This document shows positions 49,505-59,035 of a stretch of 64,000 nt of DNA, in pieces (the stretch's first letter is position 1; each line of letters opens with the position of its first letter). The position numbers were made by a program, and so were the translations under genes. The notes beneath the pieces are model-generated. The model searched no databases. It was not told the DNA's origin and saw nothing but the letters and a program-made list of their open reading frames with translations. This DNA is from Anaerolineaceae bacterium (GTDB lineage Bacteria > Chloroflexota > Anaerolineae > Aggregatilineales > Phototrophicaceae). Where the stretch lies: NCBI GenBank assembly GCA_002702065.1, contig NZXX01000009.1, positions 1 to 64,000 on the forward strand, in the 5' to 3' direction.

Positions 49505-50665
49505 TCAAGGTTGAGCTTCTTCGGTAACCTGGGCCTGCCGGGTCTGGGTCGCGTATACAGCTGCCTGTGTATCCCGGTAGCGCACCGTCGGGTTGAGCGC
49601 GGGTGGTTCAGGGGTGGCTGACGGGCGGATAATCGAAGAGGAGCCTTCTTCGGCTTCCTGAACCGTTGGCAGCACAGGCAGCGGCAGCGCTGTCCAGGTG
49701 GCGGTTGGCGTCCTGGTGGGTGTGATGGTGGGCCGGCGGGTGGGTGAAGGAATCGGCGTATCCGTCGCGGTTGCCGGAACACGCGAGGTGGCTGTCGGCG
49801 AAGGCGGTTGAGTGACCGGCTGTGGCTCATTGAACAGGCGCGTCGATGTATGCGTCGCCGTTGCCGTCGGAATTAGCGTGGGGGTCGCCGTTGATGTCGG
49901 CGTGGGCGACGATGTTAAGGTCATCACCACCCCATCGAGGCTGGGTGGCCGATTGGCGGCAGGCAGGCGCAGGACGTGATCCGGCGGCGGCACCACCAGC
50001 ATCAGCAAATCACGACGCACAGGCTCGGTTGCGGCAGTCGTCGGCAAATTGAGCAAGCGCGTTTCGGCGGTGGTCAGGAATGCCAGTACCTGCGGGGCGG
50101 TCTGTTCATCGGCCAGCACCATCGCCTTGGCGGTCGATTCGTACAGGTCGATCAACACATTGCGATACAGCAGCCCCTGTTCGGCCAGGTCTTCGGCTTC
50201 TTCCAGCCGCATCTGCGCCAGATGCAGCCAGACATCATCGGCACTATCAAACAAGGACGACAGCGCCAGGATGATCGTCTCCCACAGGCGCTTGACTCCG
50301 TATAAGGTGTCACCGGGCAGGCTGTTGGCCGATGCCGCCACCGCCGTACCACCAGTCCCCAATGCCAGCAGAAACACAAGCGCCAGCATCGCCGCCACCC
50401 GGCTGAGGGGCGCATACCAGGCCGGCGTTACCGGTTTACGCGCTGCCTGCATCTGTCCGCGCAGCCGCATTTCCAGCGCGTCCACGCTGCCGCTGCTCAT
50501 AGCCGGTTTTTTCAGTTTGCTCGTCAGCAGGCCGACTTGCAGGGCAGGCTGCAATTCATCAGCCGCATCCGGGTAGAGGGCCAGACAATCGGCAATCGTG
50601 CGTTCGCCAGACAGCACCGCATCAAGGCATTCATCGAGGATGTTTTGGAACGTGCTGTCGTCCAT
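49505..50665 (-). CDS. DUF5667-type membrane protein, putative anti-sigma factor
   Basis: The 386-residue product has an N-terminal cytoplasmic domain (ILDECLDAVLSGERTIADCLALYPD), one membrane helix (VAAMLALVFLLALGTGGTAVAAS), an extracytoplasmic DUF5667-like helical domain (DTLYGVKRLWETIILALSSLF and ARRDLLMLVV region) and a long Thr/Pro/Ser-rich C-terminal tail. Its start overlaps the sigma factor stop by one base (TGATG), so it is very likely the cognate anti-sigma. The tail may span the cell wall. Confidence 0.8.
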   Translation of the reverse strand: MDDSTFQNILDECLDAVLSGERTIADCLALYPDAADELQPALQVGLLTSKLKKPAMSSGSVDALEMRLRGQMQAARKPVTPAWYAPLSRVAAMLALVFLLALGTGGTAVAASANSLPGDTLYGVKRLWETIILALSSLFDSADDVWLHLAQMRLEEAEDLAEQGLLYRNVLIDLYESTAKAMVLADEQTAPQVLAFLTTAETRLLNLPTTAATEPVRRDLLMLVVPPPDHVLRLPAANRPPSLDGVVMTLTSSPTPTSTATPTLIPTATATHTSTRLFNEPQPVTQPPSPTATSRVPATATDTPIPSPTRRPTITPTRTPTATWTALPLPVLPTVQEAEEGSSSIIRPSATPEPPALNPTVRYRDTQAAVYATQTRQAQVTEEAQP

Positions 50666-51240
50666 CAGATTCCCGTCAGTATCGACTCAATGTCGAACCC
50701 GGTCCGTGCCAACCGGCTCGCCAGCGTGCGCAGCGCCCGATGCTGCAACTGCTTGACCGCATTCGGCTGCTTGCCCATCAGCCCCGCAATCGTCTCGATA
50801 CGATGCCCTTCAATAAACCGCAGGATAATCACCTGCTGCTGGTCATCGGTCAGTTCCGCAATGGCTGCACGTAGGGTTCTGGCTGCTTCGCGCCGCAGCA
50901 TGGGGGCATCCATATCCGGGATCACAGGCAGCGGTTCCGCTTCCAGATCGCTTTCGGCGGGCCGTCGCCCGATACGCCGGTAGTGGTCGATCACACGCGC
51001 GTGTGCGATACGATACAGCCAGGCGACGAACGGTTTCCCCTGATCCTGATAGCGGTCCAACCCCTGCAAGGCTTTCGTAAAAACATCGCCCGTCAGGTCT
51101 TCGGCCAGATGCGCATCGTTGACGCGGTGCGCCACATACCGGTAGATCGCCTGTACATGCGCTCGATACAGCGCAGCAAATGCGTCGGTGTCGCCGCGCT
51201 GCGCCTGCTGCAACAAGCGCTGTTCTTCAACGCGCTCCAC
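50665..51240 (-). CDS. ECF RNA polymerase sigma factor
   Basis: The 191-residue product has region 2 (LAEDLTGDVFTKALQGLDRYQ, KPFVAWLYRIAHARVIDHYRR) and region 4 (LTDDQQQVIILRFIEGHRIETIAGLMGKQPNAVKQLQHRALRTLASRL) without region 3. The start is GTG at 51240 with AGGAGA upstream. It is coupled to the DUF5667 gene and divergent from the large protease gene; the shared upstream region could be under its control. Confidence 0.92.
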   Translation of the reverse strand: MERVEEQRLLQQAQRGDTDAFAALYRAHVQAIYRYVAHRVNDAHLAEDLTGDVFTKALQGLDRYQDQGKPFVAWLYRIAHARVIDHYRRIGRRPAESDLEAEPLPVIPDMDAPMLRREAARTLRAAIAELTDDQQQVIILRFIEGHRIETIAGLMGKQPNAVKQLQHRALRTLASRLARTGFDIESILTGI

Positions 51241-51489
51241 CGGTGCGTCTCCTGTTCGTCATGCCCTGGGCTGCACACGTTACCATAATTATCGCTGGGG
51301 TCTCAAAAAGGTTACGGTTTAGTTTTAGCATAAGTTGGCGCCAGAGTCAGGTGGTCCCTGATGTTCATCCAGATACTTGTGAGTTCGTGATACCTTATTT
51401 AGTAAATCTATCATCAACGTATATACAAATTGTGACAAGTTTAGCAGTATAATGCGCGTAACAAACACATTATCATGTTGTGGGGGTGG

Positions 51490-51505
51490 CCTGTCTTCGG
51501 ACAGG
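51490..51505 (+). other. UUCG tetraloop hairpin in the 5' leader of the protease gene
   Basis: CCTGTC-TTCG-GACAGG is a perfect 6-bp stem closed by a C(UUCG)G loop, 28 bases upstream of the ATG. A TATAAT at 51448-51453 lies before it, so the hairpin should be in the transcript. It may stabilise the leader or affect translation. Confidence 0.6.
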
Positions 51506-51533
51506 TCTTGTTATTTGGAGGAATGCAAACCAC

Positions 51534-54500
51534 ATGTACTCCCGTTCACGGGGTTTAGCCCTCTTTTTATGCTGCCTTTTATTCGTCGGCCTGTTTTCTG
51601 GTGTGTTTGCTCAGGAAGACTCTGAAGCAGAGACCACACCCGAAGTCCAGGTCGAGCCGACTATCGAACCAACCGCGACACCACTGCCGCCCACCGCTGT
51701 TCCCACCGAACAGCCTACGAGCACCCCTGTTGTCGAACCATCGCACACACCCGTTGTGCCGACCGAGACGCCTGTGGCGGAAACCACAGCGGAGGTCACA
51801 CCGGAAGTGACGGACGAGGTCACCGTCCCCACTGAAACACCCCTCGCTACCGCAACGGCCACTGTAGAGCCAACGGCGACGGATTATCCGTCAGAACCGG
51901 AACTGGCGCTGGCCCTGAGCAGCACATTTGATGGCCCGGACAATTACTGGACACTCGACCCCGGCTGGGTGCTGACCACTGCCGATGATGGCAGCGGAGT
52001 GGTCTCCATTGGCGCCGTCCAAACCAATGCGCTGGCCGCCTATATCCCCGTTATGAATGCAGCAGTCGAAGCCCGTTTCAGCCTGGACAGCGGCATATTC
52101 GTCGTTGGCGTCCAGAAAAGCAGTGTCGCCAGCTACGAGGCGCGCGTCACGGCTGACGGTGATGTCACGCTGTACCGGGGCGCACTCGCTTTCGGGTCAG
52201 CCAAAATCGAGCCGTTTGCGCTTGACGAATGGCATACCGTGCGCCTGTCGGCCATGAACGGGGTGCTGCGCGTGGCTGTCGACGGTGCCACCCTCATCAC
52301 CACCCATGATGACGTGACGCTGCCGCCCGGTGCCGTCTATTTTGGCAGCGCCGGTGACAACCCACTCGCCCAAATTCTGGTCGATTCCATTGAAATCCGT
52401 GTCCCGGTTGGGGAACTGTTCCTGCTGCCGACACCACAACCGACAGCCGCACCAACCGAAATCGAAGTCACGGAAGAAGCAACCCCCGAAGTGACGGAAG
52501 AACCGGTTGTCACCTCACCGGAAAAACTGGCGCTGCTGGCCTCGCAGGAAAACGCAGGTGCGCTGACCGATTTATGGGCGGTCATTCTCGAACCGGGCGT
52601 CAACCCGCAGGCTTTCGCAGCGACACTGGGCTTCGAATATATCGGCCCGGTTGGCGAACTGCCCAATACCTACCTGCTGCGCAAGCCGGAAACAGACCTG
52701 TCACTGGCGGCGGCGCAAAGTGCATCATCCACCCTCAGCGATAGCAGCGCGGTGGTGTGGTACGAACAACAATATGGCGTCGAACCTGCCAAACGTATCA
52801 GCGTCAACGCCGCGCAGGATGAAGAAGAAACACCCGAGCTGGAAGGCGGACCAGAACCAGCAGCCATTTTCGAGGCTGAAGACATTCTGGAGCCGGACAT
52901 CAACGCGCAGGCCGAGGTCATCCGCGAAACAGGCACCGGACCCGGTAGCGCGGGTGCTATCACCAACCCAACCATCGCCACGATCTACCGCAACGGTAAT
53001 GGCACCCTGGGCCAGTCGCTGCTGATTGCCCTGAATGGCGATGTGGTCGCTGCCGGTGTCGGCACACGTAACCGGGGTTCGGGCGAGATCAACCTGAAGG
53101 GTATCCCATCCGACGCGACCGTCAGGCAGGCATTTCTGTACTGGGCCAATATCGGCTACACCAACGGCTACTCGACTGCCCTGCTCAATAATACGGCGGT
53201 TGCGGGGACGCTGATCGGCACCGGCGGCACGACCTGCTGGGGGACCGAAGAAAACGAAGAAAACTACGTCTACCGTGCCGATGTCACCAGCCTCATCAGC
53301 GGCAATGGCAAGTACGTCGTGGGCGGCCTGCCCAACTTTGCACCACCCGGCGGTTACCTGTGGGGCAGCCCATTCACTGACAGCCAGGGCGCAACGCTGG
53401 TGGTCATCTACGAATCGCCCAAGCTGCCCTACAAGCAGATTGTGATCAACGATGGTGCGGTCACGGCACCGGGCTTCAATACCGTCATAACCAACACCTT
53501 CAGCAACTTCATCGCCAGCGACCCGCTGAAAAACGCCAAGCTGATTATGCTGGTGGGTGATGGCCAGTCATTCCAGGATGGCGTCAGTACCTTCAACGGC
53601 AAGAATCTGGGCAAGAATATCTGGAAAGGTGCGCTCGGCAACTACTGGGACACGCGTACCTATAATGTAACCTCCTTCAAACCTATCGTCGCCCCCAGCA
53701 CCGTGACCATCGACTCTGGAAACGACTGTCTGCTGTGGGCCGCCAATATCCTGTCAGTGACATCGCCCTGGCACCCGAACGAACCCACATTCCCATCGCA
53801 GTGGCATCTGGCCAACACCGGCCAGTTCGGCAGTAAGAAGGGTCTGGACACGCAGGTCGCCCAGGCATGGGGGTTGGGCTATGACGGGGATGGCGTGCAG
53901 ATCGCCATCGTCGATGATGGCTTGCAGTACACGCACCCGGATATTGCGACCAACTACGCATCCAGCGGCAGCTACGACTTTGTGAGCAATGACACCGATC
54001 CGCTGCCGACCATCGGCAATGGACACGGCACATCAGCGGGTGGTGTCGCGGCGGCGGGCGTGAACGGCGTATGCGGCGTGGGTGCGGCTTTCAACGCCGA
54101 CCTCGCCGGTATTCGCCTGCTAAGCGGCCTGACAACCGACGCCAACGAAGCCAGCGCGCTCAACTACCTGCCGAACACCAACGACATCTACAGCAACAGC
54201 TGGGGCCCCATCGACAGCGGCAACTGGCTGGGCTTCGATAGTCCGGGCACACCGGGCCTCGATCCTGGCTGGAACCGGCCCCTGGCGCTGGCAGCCCTGC
54301 TGAATGGCGTGACCAACGGACGTGGCGGCCTGGGCAATGTCTATGTCTGGGCGGGCGGCAATGGCCGGGAATACTTCGATAACGTCAACGCCGACAACTA
54401 CGCCAACTCCCGCTATGTGATCGCGGTGGCTGCGCTGACCAACAAGGGCAAATACTCGTGGTACAGCGAACCCGGTGCGCCGCTGCTCGTCACTGCTCTG

Positions 54501-55790
54501 AGTAATGGTGGCACATCCGGCATCTATACGACCGACTTGCTGGGCGGCGATGGCTACAGCGCCAGTGACTGCACGGGCGATTTCGGCGGCACGTCATCTG
54601 CGACGCCGCTGGTATCCGGCGTGGTCGCCATGATTCTGGAAGCCAACCCGAATCTGGGCTGGCGTGATGTCCAGCACATTCTGGTCAACACCGCGGTCAA
54701 AGTGGACAACGGCAACAGCGACTGGAAGAAAAATAAAGCGGGCTACAACATCAACCACAACTATGGTTTCGGCCATGTGAACGCATCCGCAGCGGTTGAT
54801 CTGGCACGCCACTGGGTCAATGTCCCGGCAGAGCAGTCTTACAGTTCGCCGGTCACGGTGGTCAACACAGCGATCCCCGACAACACCAAGAAGGGTATCA
54901 CCACCACCCTCAACCTGAACGTGCCCGACCCGAACTTCGTCATCGAGCATGTTGAGGTCGTCTTCAATGCCACCCACACCTGGCGCGGCGATATTGAAGT
55001 CATCCTGACCGCACCATCCGGCACCAGCAGCACCCTGATGGCGCCACGTTTCTACGACAACAGCGTCAACGGCTATGTGAACTGGCGCTTCATGACGGTG
55101 CGCAACTGGGGTGAGAGCGCCAGCGGCAACTGGAAAATTCAGGTCAATGACCGTTTCCAGGGCGATACCGGCATCTTCCAGAACTGGCAGGTGGTGGTGT
55201 ATGGCTACAGCGGCACCCCGAAGGTCACCGCCAAACCACAGCTTGTGCAGCCCGGCAACAAAGTCACCTCCATCAACCCGCTGCTGACTTACGAATGGAC
55301 CGCCGTTGCCAACGCGACCGCCTACGATATTCAGTTTGATACCGAGGCTGGTTTCAAAAATCCGCCGTTCTACTTTACTGAAAACGGCACGTCCACCGCG
55401 CTTTCGCTGCCGAATGGCAAGTGGTACTGGCGGGTTCGTCCGCGCAGTGGCAACCAGCTCGGCAAGTGGAGCGCGGCCCGCACCATCACCATTGACACGG
55501 CAGGCCCGCCCGCCCCGCTGGTAACGGCACCGAAATATGAGTCCATTACGACCAACCCGCGGCCAACCATCAAATGGAAATCCGTACCTGGTGCATCCAA
55601 CTATGTGGTTCAGGTGGATACGGACAGCGGCTTTGGCAGCCCGGATGTCGACGCGATGACGAACAAGACCAGCTATAAAGTGCCAATGGATCTGGCACCT
55701 GGTACCTACTATATACGTGTCATGTCGATCGACAAATTCGGCAACACAGGGTCATTTGGTTCGCCCATGTGGTACTTCGAGATTCAGTAA
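51534..55790 (+). CDS. Kexin-like S8 serine protease, large modular surface protein
   Basis: The 1418-residue product has a signal peptide (ALFLCCLLFVGLFSGVFAQ), a Thr/Pro/Glu-rich linker, a LamG-like domain (about 130-300), an S8 propeptide-like region (about 340-430), a DUF3344-like insertion (about 500-745), the S8 catalytic domain with Asp794 (AIVDDG), His831 (GHGTS) and Ser1021 (GTSSATP), a proprotein-convertase P domain (about 1120-1215) and two fibronectin-like repeats. GGAGG lies 12 bases before ATG 51534. Presumably exported and self-processing. It is divergent from the ECF sigma gene and ends in a strong terminator. Confidence 0.9.
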   Translation: MYSRSRGLALFLCCLLFVGLFSGVFAQEDSEAETTPEVQVEPTIEPTATPLPPTAVPTEQPTSTPVVEPSHTPVVPTETPVAETTAEVTPEVTDEVTVPTETPLATATATVEPTATDYPSEPELALALSSTFDGPDNYWTLDPGWVLTTADDGSGVVSIGAVQTNALAAYIPVMNAAVEARFSLDSGIFVVGVQKSSVASYEARVTADGDVTLYRGALAFGSAKIEPFALDEWHTVRLSAMNGVLRVAVDGATLITTHDDVTLPPGAVYFGSAGDNPLAQILVDSIEIRVPVGELFLLPTPQPTAAPTEIEVTEEATPEVTEEPVVTSPEKLALLASQENAGALTDLWAVILEPGVNPQAFAATLGFEYIGPVGELPNTYLLRKPETDLSLAAAQSASSTLSDSSAVVWYEQQYGVEPAKRISVNAAQDEEETPELEGGPEPAAIFEAEDILEPDINAQAEVIRETGTGPGSAGAITNPTIATIYRNGNGTLGQSLLIALNGDVVAAGVGTRNRGSGEINLKGIPSDATVRQAFLYWANIGYTNGYSTALLNNTAVAGTLIGTGGTTCWGTEENEENYVYRADVTSLISGNGKYVVGGLPNFAPPGGYLWGSPFTDSQGATLVVIYESPKLPYKQIVINDGAVTAPGFNTVITNTFSNFIASDPLKNAKLIMLVGDGQSFQDGVSTFNGKNLGKNIWKGALGNYWDTRTYNVTSFKPIVAPSTVTIDSGNDCLLWAANILSVTSPWHPNEPTFPSQWHLANTGQFGSKKGLDTQVAQAWGLGYDGDGVQIAIVDDGLQYTHPDIATNYASSGSYDFVSNDTDPLPTIGNGHGTSAGGVAAAGVNGVCGVGAAFNADLAGIRLLSGLTTDANEASALNYLPNTNDIYSNSWGPIDSGNWLGFDSPGTPGLDPGWNRPLALAALLNGVTNGRGGLGNVYVWAGGNGREYFDNVNADNYANSRYVIAVAALTNKGKYSWYSEPGAPLLVTALSNGGTSGIYTTDLLGGDGYSASDCTGDFGGTSSATPLVSGVVAMILEANPNLGWRDVQHILVNTAVKVDNGNSDWKKNKAGYNINHNYGFGHVNASAAVDLARHWVNVPAEQSYSSPVTVVNTAIPDNTKKGITTTLNLNVPDPNFVIEHVEVVFNATHTWRGDIEVILTAPSGTSSTLMAPRFYDNSVNGYVNWRFMTVRNWGESASGNWKIQVNDRFQGDTGIFQNWQVVVYGYSGTPKVTAKPQLVQPGNKVTSINPLLTYEWTAVANATAYDIQFDTEAGFKNPPFYFTENGTSTALSLPNGKWYWRVRPRSGNQLGKWSAARTITIDTAGPPAPLVTAPKYESITTNPRPTIKWKSVPGASNYVVQVDTDSGFGSPDVDAMTNKTSYKVPMDLAPGTYYIRVMSIDKFGNTGSFGSPMWYFEIQ

Positions 55791-55820
55791 GCACCACACC
55801 ATCACAGCCTTTACCCGCAG

Positions 55821-55852
55821 GAGCGCACACCCCGTGCGCTCTTGCTGTTTTT
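55821..55852 (+). terminator. Terminator after the kexin-like protease gene
   Basis: GAGCGCAC pairs with GTGCGCTC (8 bp, loop ACCCC), followed by TTGCTGTTTTT. Confidence 0.82.
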
Positions 55853-55912
55853 AGACTTCTGTTCGGGCGCGTGGTATGGTTGATGGGTCCGGCGAAATTC
55901 CAGAGAGGTGTT

Positions 55913-56743
55913 ATGGTCAGGTGCGTGCTGCTCATCATGCTATTGGTCAGTGCCATGACGGTCAGGGCACAGGATGCTTTGCGGCTCGGCCAGCCCACAT
56001 CGGTGACGATCAACGCCGACGCGCAGGCCCCCAGCCTGGTGTTTGACGCCAGCGCTGGCCAGCGGCTCAACCTGCAACTGGCCAGCATTACGCCGGGCTT
56101 ATTCCCGATCTTTACCATCTACACCGCAGATGGGGAGATTCTTCAGTACATGGGCAATCCGGCGCATGGCCTGACACTCGAAGCCGTCGCCGTTATCCCG
56201 ATTGATGGCCAGTACCGTCTGGAACTATGGAGCACGGACAGCGTCAGCGGACAGATTATCCTGTTGGTGGATGTTCTCGAACCGGCAGGCGGACCCGCGC
56301 CAGCAACATCACCTGCACAGACGCCGCCACCACCTGCCTTGAGCACCCCAACCATCGCCGTGCCCGGCGCAACCGAAACAACCTGCATCATCACGCCGGA
56401 TACACCGCTGCCCGTCAACGTGCGCGAGGGGCCATCCGCCGTGTTCCACCCGTTTGCGGCGCTCGAACCGGGGCAGCGTTTCAACGTCAGCGGGCGCGAC
56501 AATCCATCGGACTGGTATCGGGTTGAAGTGGGTGGCCGGGTTGGTTGGGTCGCGGCCAGCGTCACCCGGCTGGAAGGTAGCTGCGATAATCTGGAAGTGT
56601 TTGCGATTCGCGTGCCGTCCCGCACACCTACGCCGACCAATACGCCGACGCCCACAAACACACCGACCCATACACCGATCCCGACGCATACCAACACACC
56701 CACCCCGGCCTTTAGCCTGGGAACCGCAGCAGCAGACAATTAA
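55913..56743 (+). CDS. Secreted SH3-domain protein
   Basis: The 276-residue product has a signal peptide (VLLIMLLVSAMTVRAQD), a beta-rich domain of pre-peptidase C-terminal type (LVFDASAGQRLNLQLASITPG), a bacterial SH3 domain (PLPVNVREGPSAVFHPFAAL; WYRVEVGGRVGWVAAS) and a Thr/Pro-rich tail (TPTPTNTPTPTNTP). The start 55913 has AGAGAGG upstream; an earlier in-frame ATG has none. It is probably exported and linked to the wall. The MBL-fold gene follows 17 bp later. Confidence 0.82.
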   Translation: MVRCVLLIMLLVSAMTVRAQDALRLGQPTSVTINADAQAPSLVFDASAGQRLNLQLASITPGLFPIFTIYTADGEILQYMGNPAHGLTLEAVAVIPIDGQYRLELWSTDSVSGQIILLVDVLEPAGGPAPATSPAQTPPPPALSTPTIAVPGATETTCIITPDTPLPVNVREGPSAVFHPFAALEPGQRFNVSGRDNPSDWYRVEVGGRVGWVAASVTRLEGSCDNLEVFAIRVPSRTPTPTNTPTPTNTPTHTPIPTHTNTPTPAFSLGTAAADN

Positions 56744-56760
56744 ACGGAGGCGATTTCACC

Positions 56761-57435
56761 ATGCAGCAAATTGTCCCGAATGTCTACACGTTTACCGGCC
56801 TCATCATGGGGCGCGTCTACCTCCTGCAAGACGATGAGGGTCTGACCATTGTCGACAGCGGCATGAGTGGGGCAGGTGAAAAAATCCTGGCGCAACTGCA
56901 AGCCGCCGGGCACCAGCCCACCAACGTCAAACGCATCCTGCTCACCCATGTGCATCCGGACCATGTCGGCGGGTTAAAGCCGCTGCACGAGGCCACCGGT
57001 GCCGAAGTCTGGTGTCACCCGAAGGAAAAGCCGGTCATGGAAGGCGATATACCTGTGCCGGGCAAACCCGATGGCCTGCGATTCCCGACCCCATCTGTTG
57101 TGCCGGTGCCGGTCAGCCACACCACCGCCGAAGGCGACACCTTGCCCGTGCTGGGTGGCTTGCAGGTGATCGACACCCCCGGCCATGCTCCCGGTCACAT
57201 CTCGTTCTGGCAGCCAGAGCAGCGCCTGCTGATCGTGGGCGATGTCATTTTTAACGTGTTTAACCGCATGACCCTGCCGCTGCCGATGGCAACCGTCGAT
57301 ATGGAAGAAAACAAACGCTCCGTCAAAAAACTGCAAGGGCTGCAACCGCAGATGATGCTGTTCGGTCATGGTCCGGTCGTGGTTGGGCAAGCATCTGCCC
57401 GGCTGGATGCGTTTATCCAGCGGCTGGGCCTGTAA
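56761..57435 (+). CDS. MBL-fold metallohydrolase
   Basis: The 224-residue product has the metallo-beta-lactamase motif THVHPDHVGG for the first metal site and further His/Asp ligands in IDTPGHAPGHISFW, VGDVIF and MLFGHGPVV. GGAGG lies upstream. The group includes glyoxalase II-like and persulfide dioxygenase-like enzymes; the substrate is not decided by the sequence. It lies 18 bp after the SH3 gene but before a promoter for the methyltransferase gene. Confidence 0.9.
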   Translation: MQQIVPNVYTFTGLIMGRVYLLQDDEGLTIVDSGMSGAGEKILAQLQAAGHQPTNVKRILLTHVHPDHVGGLKPLHEATGAEVWCHPKEKPVMEGDIPVPGKPDGLRFPTPSVVPVPVSHTTAEGDTLPVLGGLQVIDTPGHAPGHISFWQPEQRLLIVGDVIFNVFNRMTLPLPMATVDMEENKRSVKKLQGLQPQMMLFGHGPVVVGQASARLDAFIQRLGL

Positions 57436-57471
57436 ACCCTCCGGATTGCCGATTATAGACAAGTCTTTACC

Positions 57472-57499
57472 TTGTCGTCACTGAGTCACGGGGTATAAT
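57472..57499 (+). promoter_or_regulatory. Promoter of the SAM methyltransferase gene
   Basis: TTGTCG (57472-57477) and TATAAT (57494-57499) are 16 bp apart. A hairpin GACAAG-N7-CTTGTC (57458-57476) overlaps the -35. The GTG start lies 39 bases downstream. Confidence 0.65.
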
Positions 57500-57538
57500 C
57501 CTGACAGGAAATACCCCATTCATTCGGGCAGGCAATCA

Positions 57539-58357
57539 GTGGCGGAAAAAGAACGCGAGCAACAACCAGTCCCTTCAACGCTTTATACGGAAGAATACTT
57601 TCGCACAGCCTGTGAAGGTTACGACGAATTTAATACCAGTGAAGGTGAGCATCTTTCGCGGCGGCTGGCAGCGGCTTTCGAGCTGGCCGAGGTAACACCC
57701 GGTATGCAGGTGCTGGATGTGGGTTGCGGGCGCGGCGAAATCCTGCGGCATTGTGCCCAGCTCGGCGCTGATGCATACGGCATCGATTACGCGGCGGTCG
57801 CGGTCAATATGTCGCAGCGGGTCATTCAGCCGCTGGCCGGCATCACCCCCGGCAGAACCGCCGTAGCACAGGCCGACGCGAAAAAGCTGCCCTTCCCAAC
57901 CGGCGCATTTGACCGCGTGCTCATGTTCGATGTGGTCGAGCATCTGCACCCGTGGGAACTGCACCAAGCCATGCTGGAAGTTCACCGCGTGCTCAAGCCT
58001 GATGGCCGTTTTATCATCCACACCGCCCCCAATATCTGGTATGACCGCTACGCTTACCCGGTCGTGCGCCTGTTCCGCACCATCATGGGCGAAGGCGATA
58101 AATACCCCAAAGACCCCCGCCAGTTTCTGGTCAACGTCAACGAGCACGTTCACGTCAACGAACAATCGCTTCTCAGTATGAATCAGGCATTGCGCAAAGC
58201 CGGGTTTAAAGGCAAGGTCTGGCTCGATAGTCCGCCGCAAAACCGGTCTGAATCATCGGTGCTGGCCGCGCTGCGCAAAGTGGCGTTCGATCTGCCACCA
58301 TTCCGCTGGTTCTTCGAGCGCGAAGTTTTCGCTGTCGCCGCCAAAGCCGATTTCTAA
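57539..58357 (+). CDS. Class I SAM-dependent methyltransferase
   Basis: The 272-residue product has motif I VLDVGCGRGEILRHC, an acidic residue ending strand 2 (YGIDYAAVAV), motif II in DAKKLPFPTGAFDRVLMFDVVEHL and motif III in HRVLKPDGRFIIHTAPN. The N-terminal YDEFNTSEGEHLSRRL and C-terminal part resemble methyltransferases of the UbiE/MenG-like group with a variable end. The start is GTG at 57539. The substrate is unknown. Confidence 0.9.
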   Translation: MAEKEREQQPVPSTLYTEEYFRTACEGYDEFNTSEGEHLSRRLAAAFELAEVTPGMQVLDVGCGRGEILRHCAQLGADAYGIDYAAVAVNMSQRVIQPLAGITPGRTAVAQADAKKLPFPTGAFDRVLMFDVVEHLHPWELHQAMLEVHRVLKPDGRFIIHTAPNIWYDRYAYPVVRLFRTIMGEGDKYPKDPRQFLVNVNEHVHVNEQSLLSMNQALRKAGFKGKVWLDSPPQNRSESSVLAALRKVAFDLPPFRWFFEREVFAVAAKADF

Positions 58358-58407
58358 CGCCAACCCATTCATCTAAAACCAGCATCCGTCTAAGCTGATC
58401 TGTATAG

Positions 58408-58424
58408 CTGACAATGCGTGTCAG
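58408..58424. promoter_or_regulatory. Inverted repeat upstream of the DHFR-like gene
   Basis: A perfect 6-bp inverted repeat CTGACA-N5-TGTCAG lies 48 bases upstream of the start codon, with a TATAGT at 58435-58440. It is placed as an operator would be. Confidence 0.5.
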
Positions 58425-58471
58425 GTATTGCCGCTATAGTGAATGCTCGATGTGCATATCAGGAGGATACG

Positions 58472-59011
58472 ATGGGCAATGTGGTGCTGTATATTGCAAC
58501 GAGTCTGGATGGGTATATCGCGACCGAAGATGGCGGCGTTGCATGGCTGGACCAGTTTAACGATGGTGGTGGTGAGGACTTTGGCTACAGCGCCTTTCAG
58601 GACACCGTCGGCGCGGTCATCATGGGCGGCAAGACGTACCGGCAGGTACTGGGCTTCGGCGAATGGTCTTACCAGAATCTGCCATCCTACGTCGTGACCA
58701 GCCAGCCGCTGGCCGAACACCCCGACGCCGATGTACGCCGGGTTGAGGGCGATTTCGGCGCGCTGGTGCAGACCATCAAGGCGGAAACGGACAAGGACAT
58801 TTTCTTCGTGGGCGGGGCACAGCTCATCAAAGCATTTGTCGAACAGGACCTGATCGACAGCTATCGCATTTTTGTCATGCCGGTGATGCTGGGCAAGGGT
58901 ATTCCGCTGTTCGCCGAACTGAATAGCATCCAGGCTGTCACCCTCACCGACACCCGGACCTTTCCGCAAGGGGTGGTTGAACTGCGGTATACTGTGCAGC
59001 ATATTTCGTAA
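58472..59011 (+). CDS. RibD C-terminal/DHFR-like reductase
   Basis: The 179-residue product has the dihydrofolate reductase-like fold of RibD C-terminal proteins: VVLYIATSLDGYIATEDGGVAWL, VIMGGKTYRQVLGFGEW, FFVGGAQLIKAFVEQDLIDSYRIFVMPVMLGKGIPLF. AGGAGG precedes ATG 58472; an upstream in-frame start lacks this. Members reduce flavin or folate precursors or are of unknown substrate. It is first in a likely operon with the NUDIX and HAD genes. Confidence 0.88.
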   Translation: MGNVVLYIATSLDGYIATEDGGVAWLDQFNDGGGEDFGYSAFQDTVGAVIMGGKTYRQVLGFGEWSYQNLPSYVVTSQPLAEHPDADVRRVEGDFGALVQTIKAETDKDIFFVGGAQLIKAFVEQDLIDSYRIFVMPVMLGKGIPLFAELNSIQAVTLTDTRTFPQGVVELRYTVQHIS

Positions 59012-59035
59012 AGCAAACCACACAGGGCAAGAGTC

